From assembly GCF_000355695.1 (NCBI RefSeq), contig NC_020891.1:1612001-1676000 (forward strand): 64,000 nt of DNA, written 5' to 3'. The stretch is from Clavibacter nebraskensis NCPPB 2581. GTDB lineage: Bacteria > Actinomycetota > Actinomycetes > Actinomycetales > Microbacteriaceae. The translations under genes were made by a program, and so were the position numbers. The notes under the pieces are model-generated. The model ran no database searches, was not told where the DNA came from, and saw only the letters and a list, made by a program, of their open reading frames with translations. This document shows positions 18,015-26,761 of this stretch, piece by piece; the stretch's first letter is position 1, and each line of letters opens with the position of its first letter.

Positions 18015-19907
18015 ATGGCCCTGATCCGCAAGAGCGACATCGACGAGGTCCGCTCCCGGGTCAACCTGGGCGACGTGGTGGGGGAGTACGTGACCCTCAA
18101 GTCCGCCGGCGTCGGGTCGCTCAAGGGCCTCTGCCCCTTCCACGACGAGCGCACCCCGAGCTTCCACGTGCGGCCGCAGGTCGGCTTCTACCACTGCTTC
18201 GGCTGCGGCGAGGGCGGTGACGTCTACACGTTCCTCCAGCGCATGGACCACGTGACCTTCGCCGAGGCCGTGGAGCGCATGGCGCAGCGCATCGGCTACC
18301 AGCTGCACTACGAGGACGGCCAGGCCGCCACCGACCAGGGCAACCGCTCGCGCCTGCTCGGCGCCAACGAGGCGGCCGCGGAGTTCTTCGTCGAGCAGCT
18401 CGGATCCGAGGAGGCGGAGATCGGCCGTACCTTCCTCGGGGAGCGCGGATTCGACCAGGGCGCGGCGCAGCGCTTCGGCGTCGGCTTCGCGCCGCAGAGC
18501 TGGGACGCGCTGTCCTCGCACCTGAACGCCAAGGGCTACACCGAGGCCGAGCTCGTGACCGCCGGCCTCCTCAGCCAGGGCGACCGCGGCGCGTACGACC
18601 GGTTCCGCGGCCGGCTGGTGTGGCCCATCCGCGACCTCACGGGATCCACCGTCGGCTTCGGCGCGCGCCGCCTGCGCGAGGACGACAAGGGCCCCAAGTA
18701 CCTCAACACCCCCGAGACGCCCGTCTACCACAAGAGCTCCGTGCTCTACGGGCTCGACCTCGCCAAGCGCGACGTGAGCCGCGGCCGCCAGGTCGTGGTG
18801 GTCGAGGGGTACACCGACGTCATGGCGTGCCACCTCGCGGGCGTCACGACGGCCGTCGCCACGTGCGGCACCTCGTTCGGCGTCGACCACATCAAGGTGC
18901 TCCGCCGCGTGCTCGGCGACGACAGCGGCCTCGGCGAGGTCGTCTTCACGTTCGACCCCGACGCCGCCGGCCAGAAGGCCGCCATGCGCGCGTTCTCCGA
19001 GGAGCGGCGCTTCGCCGCCCAGACCTACGTCGCGGTCGGGCCCGAGGGGCTGGATCCCTGCGACCTCCGCCTCACGCGCGGCGACGACGCCGTGCGCCGC
19101 ATGATCCAGGGCAAGAAGCCCATGTTCGAGTTCGCGATCAAGCAGATCCTCGCCGACCACGACCTCGACACCGTCGAGGGCCGCGTCGCCGCGCTCCGGG
19201 CGGCAGCCCCCGTCGTCGCCGACATCCGCGACCCGTCGCTGCGCCCCGGCTACGCGCGCGAGCTCGCCGGCTGGCTGGGCATGGACCTCACCGAGGTCGG
19301 CCGCGCCGTCCAGACCGCCGGCCGCAGCATGCCCGCCGACGGCGCCGACCGCTCGGGCGGGTCGCCGCAGGGCCGTCACGCGCAGGGCGGGCACGGCCCG
19401 GACGACGACGGCGCGGGCGACGCGTCCCGCTCCATGTCGCTCATGGACCTGCCCACCGACCTCGCCACCCGCCTCGAGCGCGACGCCCTGATGGCGATGC
19501 TGCAGCACCCCGAGCTCGTGGGGAACGACCTCGTGATGCGCGCGGCGCAGGTCACCTTCGTCAACGAGAGCCTCGCGGTCGTCCGCGACGGCGTCATCGG
19601 GAGCATGGACGCCCTCGGCGGCGCCGACTGGCTGTCGCGCGTGGCCCTCGAGGTGCCCGAGTCGTTCGCGACGCTCGTGAAGCAGCTCGGGGTCGCGCCG
19701 CTGCCGAACCGGGGCGACGCCGACAAGCTCGCCGTCTACGTCAAGGGCGTCACGGCGGAGCTCGTCGGGCGCGACCTGCTGCGCCGCAAGGCCGACCTCA
19801 TCGGGCGGCTGCAGCGCACCGACGCGACCCATGACCGCGAGCGGTACCAGGAGATCCAGCGCGAGCTCATGCAGGTCGAGGCCGAGCGGCGCGCGCTGCG
19901 CGAATAG
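18015..19907 (+). CDS. dnaG: DNA primase
   Basis: Synthesises RNA primers for lagging-strand replication. 630 aa with three parts. The N-terminal zinc-binding CHC2 domain has ligands C40, H43, C61, C64 (CPFHDERTPSFH, CFGC). The Toprim catalytic core carries the acidic VVVEGYTDV near residue 270 and FDPDAAG. The C-terminal helicase-binding domain begins after an Asp/Gly-rich linker around 440-480. ATG start with GGAGG 8 nt upstream, 61 nt after dgt. Confidence 0.96.
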   Translation: MALIRKSDIDEVRSRVNLGDVVGEYVTLKSAGVGSLKGLCPFHDERTPSFHVRPQVGFYHCFGCGEGGDVYTFLQRMDHVTFAEAVERMAQRIGYQLHYEDGQAATDQGNRSRLLGANEAAAEFFVEQLGSEEAEIGRTFLGERGFDQGAAQRFGVGFAPQSWDALSSHLNAKGYTEAELVTAGLLSQGDRGAYDRFRGRLVWPIRDLTGSTVGFGARRLREDDKGPKYLNTPETPVYHKSSVLYGLDLAKRDVSRGRQVVVVEGYTDVMACHLAGVTTAVATCGTSFGVDHIKVLRRVLGDDSGLGEVVFTFDPDAAGQKAAMRAFSEERRFAAQTYVAVGPEGLDPCDLRLTRGDDAVRRMIQGKKPMFEFAIKQILADHDLDTVEGRVAALRAAAPVVADIRDPSLRPGYARELAGWLGMDLTEVGRAVQTAGRSMPADGADRSGGSPQGRHAQGGHGPDDDGAGDASRSMSLMDLPTDLATRLERDALMAMLQHPELVGNDLVMRAAQVTFVNESLAVVRDGVIGSMDALGGADWLSRVALEVPESFATLVKQLGVAPLPNRGDADKLAVYVKGVTAELVGRDLLRRKADLIGRLQRTDATHDRERYQEIQRELMQVEAERRALRE

Positions 19908-19918
19908 CGCGGGATCCG

Positions 19919-19946
19919 TCCGCGCGGGCCGCGATCGGCGCGCGGA
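19919..19946 (+). terminator. Candidate terminator after dnaG
   Basis: Eight-bp stem TCCGCGCG/CGCGCGGA with a 12-nt loop, 12 nt after the dnaG stop codon. Confidence 0.4.
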
Positions 19947-20108
19947 TATCGTCCGCTCGCCATGTTTCGTTCGTGTGAAGAAGCGTCCCCGCGCGTCCTC
20001 CGGGTCCGGGCTGGTGTTTCCCGTGTGTTAGAAATCATGCACAGCACAGCGTCCGTGTCTTCCCGACGCGCGGGCGCGAATCCCCTTCATGAAAGAGGCA
20101 CTCGGAAC
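19947..20108. other. Intergenic leader of the peptide-transport operon
   Basis: Relatively A+T-rich stretch without a gene. It contains TTAGAAATCAT near 20027-20037, a possible -10 region, and ends with AGAGG as the ribosome binding site of the solute-binding protein. I cannot fix the promoter. Confidence 0.35.
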
Positions 20109-21764
20109 ATGACGTCCGCATTCCCCCGGCGCTCACGCGTCCTGCTCGCCACGGCCGGATTCTCCGCCGCGGCCCTCGTCCTGGCCGGCTGCTCCGGCGG
20201 ATCCGGCGACCCGCTCGCCGAGGACGGCGCGACAGGCGGCGGATCCATCGTCGTCGGCACGACCGACAAGGTCCTCTCGCTCGACCCGGCCGGCTCCTAC
20301 GACAACGGCTCGTTCGCGGTGCAGAACCAGGTCTACCCGTTCCTGTTCAACAGCCCCTACGGCAGCCCGGACGTCGAGCCCGACCTCGCCGTCTCCGGCG
20401 AGTACACCTCGCCCAACGAGTTCACGGTCGAGCTGAAGCCCGACCTGAAGTTCGCGAACGGCCACGCGCTCACCGCGAGCGACGTCAAGTTCACGTTCGA
20501 CCGCATCGCGACCATCGCGGCCAACGGTGCCGACAACGGCAACGGCCCGTCGTCGCTCCTCGCCAACGTCGAGTCCGTGGCGGCGCCGGACGACACCACC
20601 GTCGTCTTCACGCTGAAGACCGCGAACGACCAGACGTTCGAGCAGGTGCTCTCCAGCCCCGCCGGCCCCATCGTCGACGAGGAGGTCTTCCCGGCCGACG
20701 CGCTGGCCGACCCGGCCGCCATCGTCGCGGCGAACGCCTTCGCGGGCCAGTACGTCATCACCGACTTCCAGCTCAACCAGCTCGTCGCCTACGCGCCGAA
20801 CGCCGACTACCAGGGCGTCCTGCCGAAGCCCGCGAACGGCGGCGTGACCGCGCGCTACTACGCGGACGAGACCACCATGAAGCTCGCCGTGCAGAACGGC
20901 GAGATCGACGTCGCGGGCCGCTCGCTCGGCGCGACCGACATCGCGGACCTCAAGAAGGACGACTCCGTCCAGGTCATCGAGGGCCCCGGCGGCGAGATCC
21001 GCTACATCACCTTCAACCTCAACACGCAGCCCTTCGGCAATACCACGGGCGAGGCCGACGAGGCCAAGGCCCTCGCCGTGCGCCAGGCGGCCGCCGACCT
21101 CGTCGACCGCGAGGAGCTCTCGACCCAGGTCTACAACGGCACCTACACGCCGCTCTACTCCTACGTGGCCGACGGCCTCTCCGGCGCCAACGAGGCGCTC
21201 AAGGGCATCTACGGCGACGGGAACGGCGGGCCGGACGCGGACAAGGCCGCGAAGGTCCTGGCCGACGCCGGCGTGCAGACGCCCGTCGCGCTGCAGCTCC
21301 AGTTCAACCCGGACCACTACGGCGCCGGCTCGGACGACGAGTACGCGCTCATCAAGCAGCAGCTCGAGGCGACCGGCCTGTTCCAGGTCAACCTGCAGTC
21401 CACCATCTGGGACCATTACAGCAAGGCCCGCGTCAACGACGAGTACCCGGCGTACCAGCTCGGCTGGTTCCCCGACTACTCGGACGCGGACAACTACCTC
21501 ACGCCGTTCTTCTCCCCGCAGTCCTTCGTGAAGAACCACTACGACAACGCCACCGTGACGGACCTCATCACGCAGCAGCTGTCGGAGGCCGATTCCACGA
21601 AGCGCGCCGAGATCATCGGACAGATCCAGGACGACGTCGCCGCCGACCTGCCGACCCTGCCCCTGCTCCAGGGCTCGCAGGTCGCGGTGGCCGGCAAGGA
21701 CGTGTCGGGCGTGACGCTCGACGCCTCCTTCAAGTTCCGCTACGCCCCGATCGCCAAGGGCTGA
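20109..21764 (+). CDS. Lipoprotein solute-binding protein of peptide/opine ABC transporter (SBP_bac_5)
   Basis: Extracytoplasmic substrate-binding lipoprotein, 551 aa. Twin-Arg-containing signal peptide, hydrophobic core and lipobox LAGC with the lipidated Cys28, followed by a Gly/Ser linker. The mature part shows the family-5 pattern: DPAGSYDNGSFAVQNQVYPFL, the conserved ANGHALTASDVKFTFDR, and the C-terminal DADNYLTPFF. Family 5 binds oligopeptides, nickel, opines or similar. The partner permeases and ATPases follow, separated by a strong hairpin that probably lets the binding protein be made in excess. Substrate unknown. Confidence 0.93.
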   Translation: MTSAFPRRSRVLLATAGFSAAALVLAGCSGGSGDPLAEDGATGGGSIVVGTTDKVLSLDPAGSYDNGSFAVQNQVYPFLFNSPYGSPDVEPDLAVSGEYTSPNEFTVELKPDLKFANGHALTASDVKFTFDRIATIAANGADNGNGPSSLLANVESVAAPDDTTVVFTLKTANDQTFEQVLSSPAGPIVDEEVFPADALADPAAIVAANAFAGQYVITDFQLNQLVAYAPNADYQGVLPKPANGGVTARYYADETTMKLAVQNGEIDVAGRSLGATDIADLKKDDSVQVIEGPGGEIRYITFNLNTQPFGNTTGEADEAKALAVRQAAADLVDREELSTQVYNGTYTPLYSYVADGLSGANEALKGIYGDGNGGPDADKAAKVLADAGVQTPVALQLQFNPDHYGAGSDDEYALIKQQLEATGLFQVNLQSTIWDHYSKARVNDEYPAYQLGWFPDYSDADNYLTPFFSPQSFVKNHYDNATVTDLITQQLSEADSTKRAEIIGQIQDDVAADLPTLPLLQGSQVAVAGKDVSGVTLDASFKFRYAPIAKG

Positions 21765-21809
21765 TGAGGACGACGGGAGGGCGCTCGGTAGGCTGACGCC
21801 CTCCCCGGA

Positions 21810-21839
21810 TGGGGCGTCCCGCTGCGGCGGGACGCCCCA
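21810..21839 (+). terminator. Intra-operon hairpin between binding protein and permease
   Basis: Perfect 13-bp stem (21810-21822 with 21827-21839), tetraloop TGCG, 45 nt after the binding-protein stop. It likely acts as partial terminator or 3' stabiliser. Confidence 0.65.
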
Positions 21840-21911
21840 CTCCTGTGTCACCCGCGGTGCCCGCGCCCGCTCTCGCCCCGATCCTCCGACGACCCGAAAG
21901 GCCCATCCGCC

Positions 21912-23003
21912 GTGACCGTCATCCCGGACGCCGTACCCGCGTCCGCGCCCCCCGGGGCGCAGCCCAAGGCCCGGAAGCAGGGGATCGGGCTCGGCCAGTA
22001 CATCCTCATCCGCGCCGTGCTCATCATCCCGACCGTGCTCATCCTCGTGACGCTGGTCTTCTTCCTCATGCGCATCGTGGGCGACCCGATCTCCGCCGCC
22101 GTGGGCGACCGCCTCACCCCGGAGCAGCTGCAGGAGCGCCTCGCGACCGCCGGGTTCGACCGGCCGATCATCGTCCAGTACCTCGAGTACCTCGGCCAGA
22201 TCGCCACCGGCGACTTCGGCCGCTCGCTCACCGACAACCGGCTCATCAGCGAGGTGCTGCTGCAGTACGGCTCGGCCACGCTCGAGCTCGTCGTCTACTC
22301 GCTCATCGTCGCGTTCCTCATCGGGATCCCGCTCGGCCTCGTCGCCGCGTACTTCAAGGACCGCACGCCCGACGCCGTGCTGCGGATCCTCGCGATCCTC
22401 GCCTACGCCACGCCCATCTTCTTCGCGGGCCTGCTGCTGAAGCTCGTCTTCTCCGTCTGGCTCGGGATCCTGCCGCTGTCGGGCCGCGCGGACACCCGCG
22501 TCGAGGTCGCCCTCGGCCGACTGGACGACCCGACCGGCATCTACCTGATCGACGCGCTCCGCCTCGGCAGCCCCACCGCCGTGAGCGACGTGCTCGAGCA
22601 CGCGGTGCTCCCGGCGCTCGCGCTGGGCCTCCTCACCGCGGGCATCTTCCTGCGGCTCGTGCGCACCAACGTCATCTCCACTCTCGGCACCGAGTACGTG
22701 GAGGCGGCGCGCTCGCGCGGCGTCGGCGAGTTCCGGCTCACCACCCGGCACGCGCTGAAGCCCGCGCTCATCCCGATCATCACCGTGGTGGGCCTGCAGA
22801 TCGCCGTCATGCTGGGCGGCGCGGTGCTCACCGAGACCACGTTCGAGTGGCGGGGCCTCGGCTTCCAGCTCGCGCAGTACCTGGCGGCGCGCGACTTCGT
22901 GGCCGTGCAGGGCATCGTGGCGCTCCTGGCCGTGATCGTCGCGGTCACCAACTTCGTCGTCGACGTCATCGCGGCGCTCATCGACCCGCGAGTGAGGTAC
23001 TGA
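21912..23003 (+). CDS. ABC transporter permease, DppB type
   Basis: Membrane permease, 363 aa, about six segments. First segment after a ~27-residue polar start: YILIRAVLIIPTVLILVTLV. The DppB/OppB features are intact: the extracytoplasmic loop with GDPISAAVGDRLTPEQLQERL, and the EAA loop YVEAARSRGVGEFRLTTRHALKPALIP that docks on the ATPase. Single nucleotide between its stop and the next permease, so one operon. GTG start. Confidence 0.93.
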   Translation: MTVIPDAVPASAPPGAQPKARKQGIGLGQYILIRAVLIIPTVLILVTLVFFLMRIVGDPISAAVGDRLTPEQLQERLATAGFDRPIIVQYLEYLGQIATGDFGRSLTDNRLISEVLLQYGSATLELVVYSLIVAFLIGIPLGLVAAYFKDRTPDAVLRILAILAYATPIFFAGLLLKLVFSVWLGILPLSGRADTRVEVALGRLDDPTGIYLIDALRLGSPTAVSDVLEHAVLPALALGLLTAGIFLRLVRTNVISTLGTEYVEAARSRGVGEFRLTTRHALKPALIPIITVVGLQIAVMLGGAVLTETTFEWRGLGFQLAQYLAARDFVAVQGIVALLAVIVAVTNFVVDVIAALIDPRVRY

Positions 23004-23004
23004 C

Positions 23005-23982
23005 ATGGCCGACACCACCACCACGGCGCCCGCGCCCGTCCCCGCGCGCCGCTCCCTGTTCCAGCGCCTGCCCCTCGTCTCGCACGTGCGGCAGAGCGTG
23101 GGCCTCCAGCGCGGCATGCTCGTCGCCGGCATGGTCATCACCGGGGTCTTCATCCTCCTCGCGGCCTTCGCGCCGCTCATCGCCCCGTTCGGCTTCGACC
23201 AGGACCGGGACGAGGCCGGCTCCTTCACGCGCCAGGCCGCCCCCGACGCCGCGCACGTCTGGGGCACGACGGTCGGCGGCTACGACGTGTTCTCCCGGGT
23301 CGTCTGGGGCACGCAGACCGCGCTCTCGGTCGTCGTGATCGCCGTGGTGCTGTCGCTGTTCCTCGGCGTGCTGCTCGGCGTCGTCTCGGGCTACCTCGGC
23401 GGCTGGCTCGACCGGATCCTCGTGGTCATCGCCGACGCCATCTACCCCTTCCCGACGCTGCTGCTCGCGATCGTCGTGAGCATCGTGCTGACCGGCGGGC
23501 AGTCGAGCCTCTGGGGCGGCATCCTGGCCGCGGCCGTGAGCATCACGGTCGTCTACATCCCGCAGTACTTCCGGGTCATCCGCGCCGAGGTCGTGCGGCT
23601 GAAGGCGGAGGCGTTCGTCGAGAGCGCCAAGGTCATCGGCACGTCGACGCCGCGGATCATGTTCGTGCACGTGCTGCGGAACTCCACCCGCACGCTGCCG
23701 CTGATCCTGACGCTCAACGCGTCCGAGGCCATCCTCACGCTCGCGGGGCTCGGCTTCCTCGGCTTCGGCATCTCGCCGACGTCGGCCGCCGAGTGGGGCT
23801 ACGACCTCAACCGCGCGCTCGCGGACACCGCGAGCGGCGTCTGGTGGACGGGCGTCTTCCCCGGCGTCGCCATCGTGCTGCTCGTCCTCGGGCTCACGCT
23901 CGTGGGCGAGAGCGTGAACGACATCTCCGACCCCAAGCTGCGCGCCCGCAAGCGCGCCTCGACGAAGAAGGTGGCCGCATGA
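23005..23982 (+). CDS. ABC transporter permease, DppC type
   Basis: Second permease, 325 aa. Hydrophobic segments from ~residue 40. An N-terminal loop WGTTVGGYDVFSRVVWGTQTAL (here GTTVGGYDV in place of the more usual GTDxxGRD) is the DppC hallmark. The EAA loop is AFVESAKVIGTSTPRIMFVHVL. The gene ends in a Lys/Arg-rich tail and overlaps the start of the ATPase (ATGA). Forms a heterodimer with the DppB-type permease. Confidence 0.92.
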   Translation: MADTTTTAPAPVPARRSLFQRLPLVSHVRQSVGLQRGMLVAGMVITGVFILLAAFAPLIAPFGFDQDRDEAGSFTRQAAPDAAHVWGTTVGGYDVFSRVVWGTQTALSVVVIAVVLSLFLGVLLGVVSGYLGGWLDRILVVIADAIYPFPTLLLAIVVSIVLTGGQSSLWGGILAAAVSITVVYIPQYFRVIRAEVVRLKAEAFVESAKVIGTSTPRIMFVHVLRNSTRTLPLILTLNASEAILTLAGLGFLGFGISPTSAAEWGYDLNRALADTASGVWWTGVFPGVAIVLLVLGLTLVGESVNDISDPKLRARKRASTKKVAA

Positions 23983-25691
23983 GCGACGTCGTCTCCATCC
24001 GCGACCTCGGGGTCACCTTCGCGACCGACGGCGGCGACGTCCGCGCGGTCGACGGGGTGTCCCTGACGGTGTCGCCCGGCGAGATCCTCGCCATCGTGGG
24101 GGAGTCGGGGTCGGGCAAGTCCGTCACCGCCCGCACGATCCTCGGCCTCCTGCCCGACACCGCTGTCGCCGACGGCGCGGTCCTCCTCAGCGACCGGACG
24201 GGCCAGGGCGCGGTCGACGTGCTCGCGATCTCCGCCGACGAGCTGCGCCGCACGCGCGGCCGCGACGTGGCGATGGTGTTCCAGGAGCCGTCCACGGCGC
24301 TCAACCCCGTGCACACGGTGGGCTGGCAGATCATCGAGGGCCTCCGCGCCCACGGCCGCGTCTCGAAGAAGGAGGGCCGCGCGAAGGCGATCGACATCCT
24401 CCGCCGCGTGGGCATCCCCGACCCCGAGACCCGGGTCGACCACTACCCGCACCAGTTCTCCGGCGGGCAGAAGCAGCGCGTCGTCATCGCGATGGCGCTC
24501 GTGCTGGATCCCGGGCTCATCGTCGCCGACGAGCCGACCACCGCGCTCGACGTGACCGTGCAGGCCGAGATCCTCGACCTGCTGCGCCGCTGCCGCGACG
24601 AGTTCGGCGCCGCCGTGATCCTCATCACGCACAACATGGGCGTCGTGGCCGACCTCGCCGACCGCGTGGCCGTCATGTACCGCTCGCGGCTCGTGGAGCA
24701 GACCGACGTGGCCACGCTGTTCGCGTCGCCGAAGGAGGAGTACACGCGGAACCTCCTCGCGTCCGTGCCGAAGCTCGGCGAGGGCGTCGCGGCGACGGTG
24801 GAGCGCGCCGCGGTGCGCACCCGGGACCGCGCGGCGGCGGACACCGAGGCGGCGCCCGTCGTCGTGGCGAAGGGGCTCGAGATCGAGTACCCGGGACGCC
24901 TCGGCTCGCCCGCTTTCCGCGCCGTCAAGGGCGTCGACCTGCGCATCGACGCGGGCGAGGTCCTCGGGCTGGTGGGGGAGTCGGGCTCCGGCAAGACCAC
25001 CATCGGGCGCGCCATCGCGGGGCTCACGAACGTGACCGGCGGATCCCTCCAGGTCCTCGGCACCGAGATGCTCGGCGTGCGCGAGCGCGACTTCCGGAAG
25101 CTCCGCGCCGACATCGGATTCGTGTTCCAGGATCCGGCGACGAGCTTCAACCCGCGCCTCACGATCGCCGAGTGCGTGGCCGAGCCGCTCATCGTCCACG
25201 GCCGCGCGAAGACGCCCCAGGCGGCGCGCGGCCGCGTCGACGAGCTGCTCGAGGCCGTGCAGCTGCCCAGGGCCTTCGGCGACCGGTACCCGCACGAGCT
25301 CTCGGGCGGGCAGCGCCAGCGCGCGAGCCTCGCCCGCGGGCTCGCGCTCGAGCCGTCGCTGCTGGTCGCGGACGAGCCCACGAGCGCGCTCGACGTCTCC
25401 GTGCAGGCGCGCGTGCTGGAGCTGTTCGCCGAGCTGCAGCGCGAGCTCGGGTTCGCGGCGCTGTTCATCAGCCACGACCTGGCCGTCGTCGACCTGCTCG
25501 CCGACCGCATCGCCGTGCTCTACCGCGGCGAGCTGGTGGAGGAGGGGACGGGCGCCGACGTGCTCGGGAACCCGCAGCACCCGTACACGCAGCGCCTGCT
25601 GGCGTCACTGCCCGTGCCGGACCCGGCCGAGCAGGCCGAGCGGCGCGCCCGGCTGCACGCGCTCCGGGCCGCCGAGCGGCCGGCCGGCTAG
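23979..25691 (+). CDS. Fused double ATP-binding protein (DppD-DppF type)
   Basis: 570 aa with two complete nucleotide-binding domains in one chain, as in YejF/GsiA. The first half has Walker A GESGSGKS, Q-loop VFQEPSTALNP, signature FSGGQKQRVVIAMAL and Walker B LIVADEPTTALD. The second half has Walker A GESGSGKT, Q-loop VFQDPATSFNP, signature LSGGQRQRASLARGL and LLVADEPTSALD. The C-terminal oligopeptide-transporter extension follows the first domain (PKEEYTRNLLASVPKL). All catalytic residues present. It would suffice alone to power the two permeases. Confidence 0.94.
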   Translation: MSDVVSIRDLGVTFATDGGDVRAVDGVSLTVSPGEILAIVGESGSGKSVTARTILGLLPDTAVADGAVLLSDRTGQGAVDVLAISADELRRTRGRDVAMVFQEPSTALNPVHTVGWQIIEGLRAHGRVSKKEGRAKAIDILRRVGIPDPETRVDHYPHQFSGGQKQRVVIAMALVLDPGLIVADEPTTALDVTVQAEILDLLRRCRDEFGAAVILITHNMGVVADLADRVAVMYRSRLVEQTDVATLFASPKEEYTRNLLASVPKLGEGVAATVERAAVRTRDRAAADTEAAPVVVAKGLEIEYPGRLGSPAFRAVKGVDLRIDAGEVLGLVGESGSGKTTIGRAIAGLTNVTGGSLQVLGTEMLGVRERDFRKLRADIGFVFQDPATSFNPRLTIAECVAEPLIVHGRAKTPQAARGRVDELLEAVQLPRAFGDRYPHELSGGQRQRASLARGLALEPSLLVADEPTSALDVSVQARVLELFAELQRELGFAALFISHDLAVVDLLADRIAVLYRGELVEEGTGADVLGNPQHPYTQRLLASLPVPDPAEQAERRARLHALRAAERPAG

Positions 25692-25747
25692 CGGGCTCCG
25701 AGCGGGGCCCGGCCGACGCCGGGCATGATGGGTCGGAACCCGCATCC

Positions 25748-25782
25748 GTCGTGCGGCCGGTCACGCCGGCCGGTCGCACGAC
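25748..25782 (+). terminator. Hairpin between double ATPase and extra ATPase
   Basis: Eight-bp outer stem GTCGTGCG/CGCACGAC with an inner CCGG-rich stem. It sits 57 nt after the fused ATPase stop and 23 nt before the next gene, so it may end or attenuate transcription. Confidence 0.45.
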
Positions 25783-25804
25783 CGCGCCGAGGACGGAGCA
25801 GCGC

Positions 25805-26761
25805 ATGACGCACACCCCCCGAGACGCCGACGCGGACGGCGGATCCGCCGGGCCCGTGCTCGACGCCCGCGACCTGCGACTGGCGTACCCCGCGCGCCGC
25901 GGGGCCGAGACGCCGCCGGCCGTCGACGGGATCACGCTGCGGATCGAGCCCGGCGAGGTGCTCGGGGTCGTGGGCGCGAGCGGATCCGGCAAGTCGTCCC
26001 TCGCGCGCGTGCTCGCCGGCCTCGTCCCGTCGGGCGACGAGGGGGCGGCCGTGCCGCGGATCACGGGCGGCGACGCCTCCGTGCTCGGCCAGGGCCTCCG
26101 CCGGATGGGGCGCCGCGCGCGCACGCGCACCACGTACGGCATCGGCTACGTCCCGCAGGACGCCGGCACGACGCTGCACCCGCAGCTCACCGCGAGCGAG
26201 GCCATCGCCGAGCCGATCTTCTCCCGCGACCGCCGCTTCGACAGCCAGGTCGCCGCCCGCCGCGTCGTGACCCTGCTCACGGCCCTCGACCTGCCGCCCG
26301 GCACGCAGGACAGGTACCCGCACGAGCTCTCCAGCGGCCAGCGCCAGCGCGTCGCCCTCGCCCGCGCGCTCGTCCTCGGCCCGCGCCTCCTCATCGCGGA
26401 CGAGCCGACCTCGGGCGTCGACGTGATGAGCCGCGTCGCCGTGCTCGACCTGCTGCGCGACCTGCAGTCCCGCGGCGGCTTCTCCGCCCTCGTGGTCAGC
26501 CACGACCTCGCCGTCGTCGAGCGCCTCACCGACCGCCTCGCCGTGCTGCACCGCGGCACCCTGGTGGGCTACGGCGCGATCGACGACGTGCTCGCGGATC
26601 CCACGCACCCCTACGTGCAGGGGCTCGCGGAGTCGCGCACGGCGGCGGACGCCGGCCGAGAGCCCGCCGAGCGGGATCCGGACCCCGTCGACCCGATCGT
26701 CACGCTGCGCACCCCTGAACCGCCCGCCCGCATGCCGCACCCACGGAGGCCCCGCTCATGA
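25805..26761 (+). CDS. Additional ABC transporter ATP-binding protein
   Basis: 318 aa, one nucleotide-binding domain of the oligopeptide class: Walker A GASGSGKS, Q-loop YVPQDAGTTLHP, signature LSSGQRQRVALARAL (SSGQ instead of SGGQ), Walker B LLIADEPTSGVD, H-loop VVSHDLAVV. The fused ATPase upstream already supplies two domains, so this third one is surplus. It could replace one half, serve another permease, or go with the dehydrogenase it overlaps (ATGA). Its N-terminus is Asp-rich; start chosen by GGACGGAG upstream. Confidence 0.88.
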   Translation: MTHTPRDADADGGSAGPVLDARDLRLAYPARRGAETPPAVDGITLRIEPGEVLGVVGASGSGKSSLARVLAGLVPSGDEGAAVPRITGGDASVLGQGLRRMGRRARTRTTYGIGYVPQDAGTTLHPQLTASEAIAEPIFSRDRRFDSQVAARRVVTLLTALDLPPGTQDRYPHELSSGQRQRVALARALVLGPRLLIADEPTSGVDVMSRVAVLDLLRDLQSRGGFSALVVSHDLAVVERLTDRLAVLHRGTLVGYGAIDDVLADPTHPYVQGLAESRTAADAGREPAERDPDPVDPIVTLRTPEPPARMPHPRRPRS

